64,000 nt of DNA from UBA1141 sp963665155 (GTDB lineage: Bacteria; Chloroflexota; Dehalococcoidia; Lucifugimonadales; UBA3495), in the NCBI GenBank assembly GCA_963665155.2, contig OY761986.2, positions 1,674,001 through 1,738,000 of the forward strand. The letters run 5' to 3'. Below the pieces are notes generated by a model. That model was not told the origin of the DNA. It did no database searches and was given only the letters and a program-made list of their open reading frames with translations. The position numbers and the translations under genes were made by a program. Shown here piece by piece: positions 17,168 to 25,336 of the stretch. Numbering within the stretch: the stretch's first letter is position 1; the number at the start of each line of letters is the position of its first letter.

Positions 17168-19312
17168 TCACGGGCTGGTATCAAAAACGGGAAGCATGAA
17201 ACTAAACATACTTTCCCACTCACCAGGTTTGCCTAAACTGAGCTCGGCGCCATGATCCTCTAGCACCGAACGGCAAACGGATAGTTTCAAGGCGTCGACC
17301 GCCGAATCACGGAATTCAGGATTACGTAACCCAGGATCGCGTAACCCAGGAACAATGGAAGGTGTGATCGGCGGGCCAAGAGAAACGTGGGCAAGGGCGG
17401 AGGTAGTATCCACTGTGGGTTGAACGACCTGGTGCTGTCCAAGACGTTGGTCGCTGGTGCCTATGGCTACCTCAACTTGGTCGCCAAGGTTCGAAACGCT
17501 TAAAAGCAATTCAGCGCCGTCCGGCGTAGAGCTTGCCGCGCATTGGAGCAAATAGACCAGAACTTGTGGCATGCGCGTTTGGTCCGCCAGCACCAGCGGT
17601 TAGCTTAGCGTGGCTTGAAACCGGACGCTCCTTTGCCAATGGGCAGAGGTCAGCAATTTACCTTCGCCCAAACGCCACAATGTAGTCATTGTTGTAACCA
17701 ACCGTTCCACTTCGGGCTGGCTTCGAACGCTAACATTGGTGGACATCAGATCATCAATCACCCGGTTTAGCCGGTCAGCCTGCTGGTCAATGGTTTCTAG
17801 AAATTCTTTGCGCACCTCGGGAGGCCAAGATATATCGGTCTGCAGCAATGAACCGCTGTAACCCTTGATGGATGTTAATGGAGTGCGCAGGGCATACGCT
17901 AAGTCGAGCATGGTCTCGGACCGAGTCCATGCTTGCCGCCGGTTTGACCGTTCATTCCGAACCGCCACAGACATGTGGGTAGCCAGTATATCCAGGGCCC
18001 TCAGGTCTTGTTTGCTAAAGGGCATTTCCGACGAACGAGCCAATCTCAGCGTGCCTAAATTTTCGCCGACAAATTGCAGACGAGTCTGAACCCAAACTAA
18101 AGAGTCTTCCGGCGTCGCCTTGTCGAACGTGGACCTGCTAGGTCTGTAATTTTTCCCCGGACCGTTAAGCTCTCCCGGGCCGCTAAGCTCCCCAGGACCG
18201 TTGAGTTCCCCGGGGCCTCCCAACTTGGACTGAAGGGTGTGAATATCATATCCGTTCGGGTCTAACCAAGCCATGGAAGCTAGATCAAATTGGATCATTT
18301 TTCCTGCGGCATCAACTACGAGGTCGAACATTTCCTCTATGCTTCGGCTTCCCGCTATGATGTCGCTAACCTCAAGACTCATTGGCTGGCGGTCCAACGT
18401 TTGGGACTTTATTACCGTTGGATTTACCATCGCTGGTACCAGCAAATCGACCGCACGGGAAAATATGCTGTCGTCGAACGTGCCGAATGCTTTGGGATAC
18501 CGGTTCCTCACAATGGCGGCGCCGAAGACATTGCCATTGTGATTCAATGGAGCAATAATTGCGGACCTAAATCCAGGTTCCCCCGAAAGCTCCGGCCAGA
18601 TATTCCCTGCTTCAAGCCGGAGGTCGTCAATAATCCGGCTACTGGGTGCGAACGTCAAGCGCTCGCAGCCGGTCTCCGCTAGACGCCGAGGCTGTTCCAC
18701 CAAGACTTCCCGGCCTTCGGAGTCCGCCTGATAGGCGCAAGTTAACATGCCAGCTTTCCGGTCGATAATGAACAACGTAAAAAGTTGGAAATCCAGTAAA
18801 TCTTTAATTTCATGTACAAAGCAGCGGTAGGCGCGTTCTACAGTTTGGCCGGATGCGGCCTGAACTTTTATGCGGCTGAAAGCTCGCACCTCTTTTCCGG
18901 ACCGATCCAGCCGCTGTTGTTTTACGAATTCCTCCAACTGGCCTGCCAAAACCCGAGCGGCGTTATGAAACAGCGCTGTGTCAAGCGGCCCTGCGCTAGC
19001 AGAGGCGCGGATGAGCACTGCACCCAAGATCCCGGCGCTCCCGGCAAGAGCTAGGCTTGAAGCAACGATTTCCAGGCGAGTTATCCCGTCGCCAACTATG
19101 ATAGAACTTCGTAGTCTTGCGCCCTTTGGTTCCGTCGCTTGCCAAAAAAATACAACCCGGCTCGTGGACTGATTATCATCCAACAAGACCATTGCTACGC
19201 TTTCCAAGGGCACCCAAGGCAATACCTGCTCCAAGAATGCATTGCAGGCCTTGTTCACATCCGGGTTTCCCATCGATTCGAAGTCACGCGATGCAAAACT
19301 AGGGAATCTCAC
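17168..19312 (-). pseudogene. GAF-domain histidine-kinase-like protein interrupted by an in-frame stop
   Basis: From the start at 19312 the frame encodes about 570 residues with two GAF-like regions and a HisKA-like dimerisation helix pair (LRTPLTSIKGYSGSLL, ADRLNRVIDDLM), stops at TAA 17600-17602, then continues in the same frame PLVLADQTRMPQVLVYLLQCA and LSVCRSVLEDHGAELSLG, the degenerate ATPase half ending at 17168. The H-box reads LAYALRTPL, so the phospho-acceptor histidine is missing, and the N-box asparagine is also replaced. It was therefore probably already a non-catalytic kinase-like sensor before truncation. An 18-bp minisatellite lies between the second GAF region and HisKA. Confidence 0.8.
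18154..18220 (-). repeat. 18-bp in-frame minisatellite in the histidine-kinase-like gene
   Basis: About 3.5 copies of an 18-bp unit encode GPGELN, GPGELS, GPGELN and GPGKN in series. Copies differ at a few bases, so the array is older than the one in queG. Confidence 0.85.
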
Positions 19313-19450
19313 TAATTCAGTCCACCCTTTACGAAGTCGCAGCCGTCACCACCCGCTGCCGGGAATCTATCGATTGTTGAATCGAAGCGCTGATTGAACC
19401 CTGTCGAAACGAATCGCCAAGATTTGGAAGGGCTTGAGCAAACGCCGCGA

Positions 19451-19807
19451 TTATTCGTCCGGCTTTATTTGATCAAATATTTCGTCGGACTTGGCGGCCA
19501 TTACAAAGTCGTTACGGTGTAGGTTTCGTATTTTATGAGTCCACCAAGTGACGTTTACCCGGCCCCACTCGGTTACCAATCTGGGATGATGCCCCTCATC
19601 CTCCGCCAACTCTCCCAGTGCTTTGGTAAAGTCCAATGCTTGTTGAAAGTTGGGGAACGGGAAAACTCGATCGAGCTTGTTAATACCCTCTTCGGTTATC
19701 AGGTCCCACTGGGAGACTTGGGGATGCAACTCCGCCACATCTTGGCTTGTGGCTGGCGGAGAATCCCGGCGGCAGGCTACACACTTTTCTTCATTAAGAC
19801 CGGTCAT
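19451..19807 (-). CDS. pterin-4a-carbinolamine dehydratase
   Basis: Dehydrates 4a-hydroxy-tetrahydropterins, either to recycle the cofactor of aromatic hydroxylases or as an accessory to molybdopterin/folate metabolism. 118 residues from ATG 19807 (GGAAG 6 bp before it). EGHHPRLVTEWGRVNVTWWTH carries the conserved active-site histidines of the PhhB/DCoH family. An N-terminal cysteine pair (CVACRRD) is extra to the usual fold. No phenylalanine hydroxylase is in the window, so the cofactor-recycling role is unproven. Confidence 0.93.
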   Translation of the reverse strand: MTGLNEEKCVACRRDSPPATSQDVAELHPQVSQWDLITEEGINKLDRVFPFPNFQQALDFTKALGELAEDEGHHPRLVTEWGRVNVTWWTHKIRNLHRNDFVMAAKSDEIFDQIKPDE

Positions 19808-20063
19808 GGTCACCTTCCCATAATGCAGATAATGACTATATATGAATCAATGACAATCGGGATTCGCACTCCCTCTTGTCTGGCTTCAAGCGAACAAATA
19901 AACGGAGGGGCCTAAACTTAGCTCTGAATTGTAGCATAAGCTATTGGCAGCGATGTCCTTGAGAAGGATCTGCCAGCAGGAGTATAGTTTCTAAGGAAAG
20001 GTAACCCAAGCGTCAAATGTCAGGGACATCATTCCCCAAACGCAAATTCAAAAGTGGATCTAC

Positions 20064-21413
20064 ATGCCCGATCATAGCCAATACACATCATCAATTCACT
20101 ACGACCGACGGCTTTACCGGCACGACATCAAGGGTTCCTTAGCCCATGTACGGATGCTAGCCAAGCAGGGGATCATAAGCAGCGAAAACGCCGATCTGAT
20201 TATCGCGGGCCTGGCCAAAGTCGAAGAGGAGATAGACGCCAAGACATTTCCGTGGGACCCGGCGCTTGAAGACCTTCATATGAATATTGAGAGCCGCTTG
20301 ACCCAGCTAATAGGCCCGGCGGCCGGCCGCATGCACACGGGGCGCTCTCGCAACGACCAGATTGCTTTGGACATGCGGCTCTACACCAAAGAGGTCATTG
20401 GCCAAACGGTCCAAGGCCTTAGGGGTGTTCAGCGTTCGCTGGTCGGCCTTTCCGAGCGCTATCCCCGAGTGGTCATGCCCGGTTACACTCATACCCAGCG
20501 GGCCCAGCCGGTGTTGTTCGCTCACCACATGATGGCCTACTTCCAGATGTTCCAGCGGGACATTTCCCGGTTTCGGGACTGTTTTCGCCGCACCGACGTG
20601 ATGCCTTTGGGCAGCGGAGCCCTGGCAGGCGCTGCCTACCCGTTGGACCGGGAGTTTGTAGCCCGGGAGTTGGGCTTCGAAGAGATTAGCGCCAACAGCA
20701 TGGACGCAGTGTCCGACCGGGACTTCGTGGTCGAGTACCTGGCGGCGGCGGCGTTGTGCATGACCCACCTGTCCCGGCTGTCTGAAGAAATGGTCCTGTG
20801 GTCCAGCCAGGAATTCGGGTTCATTACGCTGTCCAATGAATTCACCACCGGCAGCAGCATTATGCCTCAAAAGCGCAACCCCGACTTCGCTGAACTGGCC
20901 CGGGGCAAGACCGGTCGTGTGTACGGTCACCTATTGGGAATCTTGACCGTGCTGAAAGGGCTGCCTTTGACCTACAACAGGGATCTGCAGGAAGACAAGG
21001 AAGGGTTCTTCGACACCGTGGATACACTGCTCCCCACCTTGGCCGTCTTCAGGGATATGCTGGCTGGAATTACCCTCCATGAATCCCGCGTGAGCAGTCT
21101 TGCGGGAGAGAGCCAGTCTCTAGCCACGGAACTAGCCGATTACCTGGTTGCCAAGGGACTTCCTTTTCGCGAAGCCCACGGCGCAGTGCGAGGGCTGTGT
21201 CAGTACGCGGAGGCTCAAAGCACGGAATTAAGCAACCTCGGCTTGGAAGAGTACCGTAAGTTCTCGCCGCTGTTCGATGAAGGAGTATACGGCATCAACG
21301 CAGAATCCGCTGCGGCCGCCAGGGACTTGCCCGGCGGCACTGCGCCGACGCGGGTCGCTGAAGCCTTGGCGCAAGCAAAATTACTATTGGAGGCTGAGGC
21401 CAATGGGCTCTGA
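20064..21413 (+). CDS. argH: argininosuccinate lyase ArgH
   Basis: Cleaves argininosuccinate to arginine and fumarate. 449 residues; signature GSSIMPQKRNPDFAELARGK (about 272-291), HTHTQRAQP-type region (PGYTHTQRAQPVLFAHH), and MHTGRSRNDQ near residue 92. From ATG 20064 the protein begins at SSIHYDRRLYRHDI and lacks the usual LWGGRF lead. A different-frame ATG at 20017 gives MSGTSFPKRKFKSG, which resembles that missing N-terminus, so a one-base frameshift near the AAAA run at 20050 is possible. The stop overlaps rpe by 11 bp. Confidence 0.93.
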   Translation: MPDHSQYTSSIHYDRRLYRHDIKGSLAHVRMLAKQGIISSENADLIIAGLAKVEEEIDAKTFPWDPALEDLHMNIESRLTQLIGPAAGRMHTGRSRNDQIALDMRLYTKEVIGQTVQGLRGVQRSLVGLSERYPRVVMPGYTHTQRAQPVLFAHHMMAYFQMFQRDISRFRDCFRRTDVMPLGSGALAGAAYPLDREFVARELGFEEISANSMDAVSDRDFVVEYLAAAALCMTHLSRLSEEMVLWSSQEFGFITLSNEFTTGSSIMPQKRNPDFAELARGKTGRVYGHLLGILTVLKGLPLTYNRDLQEDKEGFFDTVDTLLPTLAVFRDMLAGITLHESRVSSLAGESQSLATELADYLVAKGLPFREAHGAVRGLCQYAEAQSTELSNLGLEEYRKFSPLFDEGVYGINAESAAAARDLPGGTAPTRVAEALAQAKLLLEAEANGL

Positions 21414-22095
21414 AGTATATATTCAGGTAGCGCCCTCAATTCTGTCAGCGGATTTTGGCAATCTCCGCCAACAGATCGAAGAAGCTACCGCAGCGGGTGC
21501 CGATATGATCCACGTGGATATTATGGACGGCCAGTTCGTGCCCAACATCACCATGGGCGAAGTAGTTGTGGACGCAATCCGCAAATCGACACATCTGCCG
21601 TTGAACATCCACTTGATGATTGTTCAACCCGATAACCTCATCCCCAGCTTCATCAAATCTCCGACGGACCAGATTATTGTCCACTCCGAAGCCTGTCCTC
21701 ACCTGCACCGCACCGTTGGTCTGGTTAAAGGTCAAGGCAATCAAGTCGGCGTGGCCATAAACCCGGCCACACCCATTTCCGCCATTGAAGAAGTGCTGCC
21801 GTTGCTGGACATGGTCTTGGTAATGTCGGTAAATCCCGGATTCGGAGGACAGTCTTTCATACCCGAGACGGTGGACAAGATCAAGCGACTGAGGAAGGTT
21901 ATCCAGGAAGGGGGCTACTCAGCCCAAATTGAAGTCGATGGAGGAATCAAGGCCGACTGGACAGCCCAAGATTCGGTAACCGCCGGGGCCACCATGCTGG
22001 TTTCAGGCACAGGTATCTTCAACCAGCAGGATACCGTAGAAGGGGCCATGAACAAGATGCGGGGTTGTCTAATGGGCCTGGGCCCAGTTAACTAG
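21403..22095 (+). CDS. rpe: ribulose-phosphate 3-epimerase
   Basis: Interconverts ribulose 5-phosphate and xylulose 5-phosphate in the pentose-phosphate pathways. 230 residues from ATG 21403, overlapping argH by 11 bp, which suggests translational coupling. Complete motif set: VAPSILSADFGNL, MIHVDIMDGQFVPNIT (metal-binding His and Asp), NIHLMI, SVNPGFGGQSF and EVDGGI. A longer in-frame extension to 21277 lies wholly inside argH and is not believed. Confidence 0.96.
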   Translation: MGSEVYIQVAPSILSADFGNLRQQIEEATAAGADMIHVDIMDGQFVPNITMGEVVVDAIRKSTHLPLNIHLMIVQPDNLIPSFIKSPTDQIIVHSEACPHLHRTVGLVKGQGNQVGVAINPATPISAIEEVLPLLDMVLVMSVNPGFGGQSFIPETVDKIKRLRKVIQEGGYSAQIEVDGGIKADWTAQDSVTAGATMLVSGTGIFNQQDTVEGAMNKMRGCLMGLGPVN

Positions 22096-22111
22096 ACGGT
22101 AATTTAGGCGG

Positions 22112-22342
22112 TCAACTAGCCGGTTGAAATACCGGTTTCAAGCTGGCCAACGCCTTGCGGAACTTAGGCGACTTGTGCAAAGACCGCAAACAACGGCTAC
22201 AGATCTTAACCTTGTATTGCTTGCCCTCTTGAACCAAGGTCTGCTTGTGGACATTGGCTTTGAACCGGGTCTTGGTGTGCCGGTTTGAGTGGCTGACATT
22301 GTTGCCGCTCATGCCCGACTTGAGGCAAAGTTCGCATCTCAT
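22112..22342 (-). CDS. rpmB: 50S ribosomal protein L28
   Basis: 76 residues. The zinc-ribbon type L28: CELC near the N-terminus and CSRC later supply four cysteines, with the conserved NNVSHSNRHTKTRFKANVH. It is convergent with rpe, with about 16 bp between them, so no separate terminator space exists. Confidence 0.97.
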   Translation of the reverse strand: MRCELCLKSGMSGNNVSHSNRHTKTRFKANVHKQTLVQEGKQYKVKICSRCLRSLHKSPKFRKALASLKPVFQPAS

Positions 22343-22658
22343 AATTCGAGTCGTTTCCTACAGACCTGCGCCTGGGTTTAGCTTGTGACCGGGCGTCAAA
22401 GTCCCTTAGATTGGTGTTTAGGAGAGATTAAGGTTACCACATCAGCGCGCTCAAAGACAATGCGCAGGCAAGCAGAGAGAGGGCTTTCCAGGATAAAATT
22501 TGCCTTAGTTGATATTTGGCGCAAGTTTCAGTCTTTTTTGGAACCAACCGATGGGACCAACCGACGACTGGTTGCAAGCTCAGCACGAAGATACTGATCA
22601 CAAACATGCTCACCATTAACAAAAGGGCGGTCCCATGAGAACAAAGATTGCCGTGCTT
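22343..22658. other. intergenic region between rpmB and the flavoprotein gene
   Basis: No gene is supported. A tandem duplication of ACCAACCGA with a ~13-bp spacing lies near 22546-22568. The rpmB promoter must be here on the minus strand but is not clear. Confidence 0.45.
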
Positions 22659-23246
22659 CTAGCCGGGATTCCTCTTGGGCGACAGGCCGCTCAGTTCTCC
22701 GCTCCGTTTCCATTCTGGATCAGGCGTCTCTTGGCCGGGCCTGGGCACATATGCCGAAGCTTCGACAAACTGGAGCTTGTGAACGTAACGAGGGCAGTTT
22801 TTGTAGACCCCCGTCAAGGCTACGCGGACAATGAATTGGGCTTCGGCGTATTCGCCCAGTAGTTCGTCATCCTCCTCGATAGATGCCACCCCCTGCAGCC
22901 GTAGCCGTTGTTGCCCATCGAAGTCCACGAATAGGATTCCAACATTGGGGTTTTTGAGAAGGTTGCCCATGGACTGGAATTTTCCGTTGCCGTCGTAGCT
23001 GGGAAAGGCAATCGTGCGGTCGTCGACCACTTTAACGAAGCCCGGGTCGCCTCCCTTGTAGGAGCATGTAGGCAGTCCCCGGTGGTCGCAAGTCGCCAGG
23101 AAAAACATATTGGCGCTTTCGATGAATGCTTTCTGGTCGCTATCAACGGTTTCCGTAACTCGCTGGCTAAGGCGGTCTGCCAATTCCTTGGTCTGGAACC
23201 GGTCTTGTAGCTCCAGGTTGCCCTCATGGTAGTCGTGGACCTTCAT
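22659..23246 (-). CDS. pyridoxamine 5'-phosphate oxidase-like flavoprotein
   Basis: About 195 residues from ATG 23246 (GAGAGGA upstream). The split beta-barrel FMN-binding fold is indicated by FFLATCDHRGLPTCSYKGGD, SYDGNGKFQSMGNLLKNPNV and VGILFVDFDGQQRLRLQG. Members include PNPOx relatives, F420-dependent reductases and general stress FMN proteins; the FMN/F420 choice cannot be settled. The start overlaps the folB stop (ATGA), so it is translated coupled to folB. Confidence 0.85.
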   Translation of the reverse strand: MKVHDYHEGNLELQDRFQTKELADRLSQRVTETVDSDQKAFIESANMFFLATCDHRGLPTCSYKGGDPGFVKVVDDRTIAFPSYDGNGKFQSMGNLLKNPNVGILFVDFDGQQRLRLQGVASIEEDDELLGEYAEAQFIVRVALTGVYKNCPRYVHKLQFVEASAYVPRPGQETPDPEWKRSGELSGLSPKRNPG

Positions 23247-23650
23247 GTGACATCCTCTCTCGTGCGATAGATTTCGACGGCTGCGTACTCGATAACCGAC
23301 CTTCGTATGGGAGGCCGAGGTTTTTTCAAGCACACCCGGACGGCCGCGACTGGAAACTCCGCTAGAATATTGCTGGCAATGGCTTGGGCGACTGCTTCAA
23401 GCAGGCTTTTGGACTCGCCTTCGACCACGGCTCGCACCGCCCGGAACAAGTGGGCGTAGTTGACGGTGTCTTCCAGTCGGTCGGAAGCGCCGGGCTTCTT
23501 CAAATCCAATTCGACCGATAGGTCGACAATGTAGGGCTGTCCCGATTCCCGTTCTTCCGGGTTGGCTCCATGGAACCCGTATAGTTGCATCCCTTCCAGG
23601 ATGACCCGGTCCATGGGGCCGGAGCGGTCAGACCCTGATTGGTCAACCAC
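23243..23650 (-). CDS. folB: dihydroneopterin aldolase FolB
   Basis: Third pterin enzyme of the window; cleaves dihydroneopterin to hydroxymethyl-dihydropterin, the substrate of FolK. GTG 23650 gives 135 residues; ATG 23614 (MDRVILEGMQLYGFHG) is an equally possible start, 123 residues. Signature GFHGANPEERESGQPYIVDLS, VNYAHLFRAVR, SLLEAVAQAIA and the VCLKKPRPPI strand with the catalytic lysine. Flanked by a CitE-like gene (6 bp gap) and the flavoprotein gene (ATGA overlap), an apparent three-gene operon. Confidence 0.93.
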   Translation of the reverse strand: MVDQSGSDRSGPMDRVILEGMQLYGFHGANPEERESGQPYIVDLSVELDLKKPGASDRLEDTVNYAHLFRAVRAVVEGESKSLLEAVAQAIASNILAEFPVAAVRVCLKKPRPPIRRSVIEYAAVEIYRTREDVT

Positions 23651-23656
23651 TCGCGG

Positions 23657-24544
23657 TCAGCCTTGCGCCCTGATTGCGTCGGCGAACTCCAGCAGGTTCT
23701 GGGCGCGCTTGATCACAGGTACGTCGATCATCCGTCCGTCCAGATCGGCTGAGCCACGGCCTTCTGCCTCGGCCCGGTTCCAAGCCTCCACCACTTGTCT
23801 AGCGTAGGTGATGTCATCTTCGGCTGGGCTGAAAGCTTCGTTGATTGCCTCTATCTGAGACGGATGTATGGCGAATTTGCCGGTGTATCCCATCTGCCGG
23901 GCTACCTGGACATCCCGGCGAAGGGCTTCTGGGTCTCGAAAAGCGACAAAAGGAGAATCCAATGACGCTACTCCTGCGGCGCGGGCGGCAACCGGCACGC
24001 CTGCCCTGGCATAGAAGACTTCTTCACCTGAATCGGTCCTTTGTATGCCCATGTCATTGGTGTAGTCCTCGGCGCCAAATGCCAGGGCTACGATTCTGGT
24101 AGAGGCCGCTCCCATTTGCTGGGCCGCCATAACGGCTTTAGCGCTCTCTATCCAGGGAATTAGCTTGATGCTTCCCGGTTCCAACCGGGCTGAATCTTCA
24201 GCGGCCCTGAGTATTCGATCCGCTTCCAAAATGTCCCACACCGACTCGGGCTTACCCAGGCTGATGCCGTACAGGTCCGGCCCGGCCACGGCAAGCACTT
24301 CGGTTTGAGTCAACCCGGTGTCCAGCGAATTTACTCTCACCATTATCTTCCGGCTGGGCCGTGGTGACTCTTTTGCTAGTTTGGGTACCCACTCTTTGGC
24401 CACCCTGCGGGCAGCGCTTTTCTCACCCGGAGGCACCGAATCCTCCAAGTCAACCATGATGATATCTGCGTCGAAAGATGTGGCCCGCTCCAGCATGTTT
24501 GACCGATTGCCGGGCACGAAAATAAAGCTACGAAAAAGATCCAA
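23657..24544 (-). CDS. HpcH/HpaI aldolase / citrate lyase beta-like (CoA ester lyase)
   Basis: TIM-barrel C-C lyase of the CitE/malyl-CoA lyase family, 295 residues. RSFIFVPGNRSNMLERA begins the barrel, DIIMVDLEDSVPPGEK contains the metal-binding region, and LAFGAEDYTNDMGI holds the second acidic site; KFAIHPSQIEAIN follows. Start is TTG 24544 with GGAG 7 bp upstream. Possible substrates are malyl-CoA, citramalyl-CoA or similar; not decided. Lead gene of an operon with folB and the flavoprotein gene. Confidence 0.9.
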   Translation of the reverse strand: MDLFRSFIFVPGNRSNMLERATSFDADIIMVDLEDSVPPGEKSAARRVAKEWVPKLAKESPRPSRKIMVRVNSLDTGLTQTEVLAVAGPDLYGISLGKPESVWDILEADRILRAAEDSARLEPGSIKLIPWIESAKAVMAAQQMGAASTRIVALAFGAEDYTNDMGIQRTDSGEEVFYARAGVPVAARAAGVASLDSPFVAFRDPEALRRDVQVARQMGYTGKFAIHPSQIEAINEAFSPAEDDITYARQVVEAWNRAEAEGRGSADLDGRMIDVPVIKRAQNLLEFADAIRAQG

Positions 24545-24601
24545 TTGTTTACTCCAAGCCCTACCAATTAGCGCGGACCAAAGGGGCAGGGCTTTCGGGC
24601 C

Positions 24602-25015
24602 CTAGCGAATAAGCCGCACTTCGATATCCAAGTCCAAGCCGCTCCACGCCCGGTCGGCCGTGAGGGCGGGTAATCCCAGCTTGTGGGCCAAACTCAAACA
24701 GGCCCTGTCACCGAAAGACAGCCCGGCTGCTCTCGTGGTCGACCACAGAAATGCGGCCAGTTCGGCGTCATCCGCCGTAAAGGGGAGAATCTGAAGGCCT
24801 ACGGACTCGAGGTCCCGACGCACATCTCCAGGTTCCAAGCTCCCTTGGGCTATGACTTTCTGAGTAACCTCAGCCCAATTTACGCTCGATATTACTGATC
24901 TACTACCTCCGGCTTCGACCATATCGCCTCCTGGTTCTCCGTGGAGGTGGGCGAGAAGGGCAGATGCATCAAGCACATATGCCGGCAAGTCTGCGATAAT
25001 GCCAGGCTGGCTCAC
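24602..25015 (-). CDS. PIN-domain toxin, VapC type
   Basis: Putative RNase toxin, 137 residues. Acidic catalytic quartet: Asp16 in YVLDASALL, Glu49 in NWAEVTQ, Asp in SFGDRACL and Asp in LTADRAW. Starts at GTG 25015, overlapping the stop of the upstream antitoxin (GTGA), so antitoxin is made first and the pair is coupled. Intact, unlike the solitary antitoxin relic at 13.9 kb. Confidence 0.9.
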   Translation of the reverse strand: MSQPGIIADLPAYVLDASALLAHLHGEPGGDMVEAGGSRSVISSVNWAEVTQKVIAQGSLEPGDVRRDLESVGLQILPFTADDAELAAFLWSTTRAAGLSFGDRACLSLAHKLGLPALTADRAWSGLDLDIEVRLIR

Positions 25016-25287
25016 TGCTCAGCTTCCCTCCGAGCTTCTTCTCGCCGCTCGGCAATCAGCTCGTCAACTAGACTAACATCACTAGGTACCTGGGAAAATG
25101 TCTGGCGAATACGCTCGATTATTCGCTCGCGCGTTTCGAACACCAAGCAGCCATCTTCAACCCTGGCTATGAGTTCCTGTCCTGGGTGAATATCCAAGGC
25201 TTCCCGAATATGAGCCGGAATCACGATTCGGCCTTGGGGCCCAACGTATACCAGGTCCTTTCGCTTGTTCCCTTTCACTCTCGCCAT
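25012..25287 (-). CDS. AbrB/MazE-family antitoxin (partner of VapC)
   Basis: Transcription factor-like antitoxin of the SpoVT/AbrB fold, about 91 residues from ATG 25287; in-frame ATGs at 25296 and a start at 25326 are alternatives. YVGPQGRIVIPAHIREALDIHPGQEL is the swapped-hairpin DNA-binding motif; the acidic/basic C-terminal tail (RREEARREAEQ) would neutralise the toxin. No convincing Shine-Dalgarno is seen at any start, so translation may be leaderless. The gene lies ~50 bp beyond the polA stop on the same strand. Confidence 0.87.
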   Translation of the reverse strand: MARVKGNKRKDLVYVGPQGRIVIPAHIREALDIHPGQELIARVEDGCLVFETRERIIERIRQTFSQVPSDVSLVDELIAERREEARREAEQ

Positions 25288-25336
25288 ATTGCACATATTA
25301 TGGCACAACAGGTAGTACCGTGCCACTTTTGTGAAA

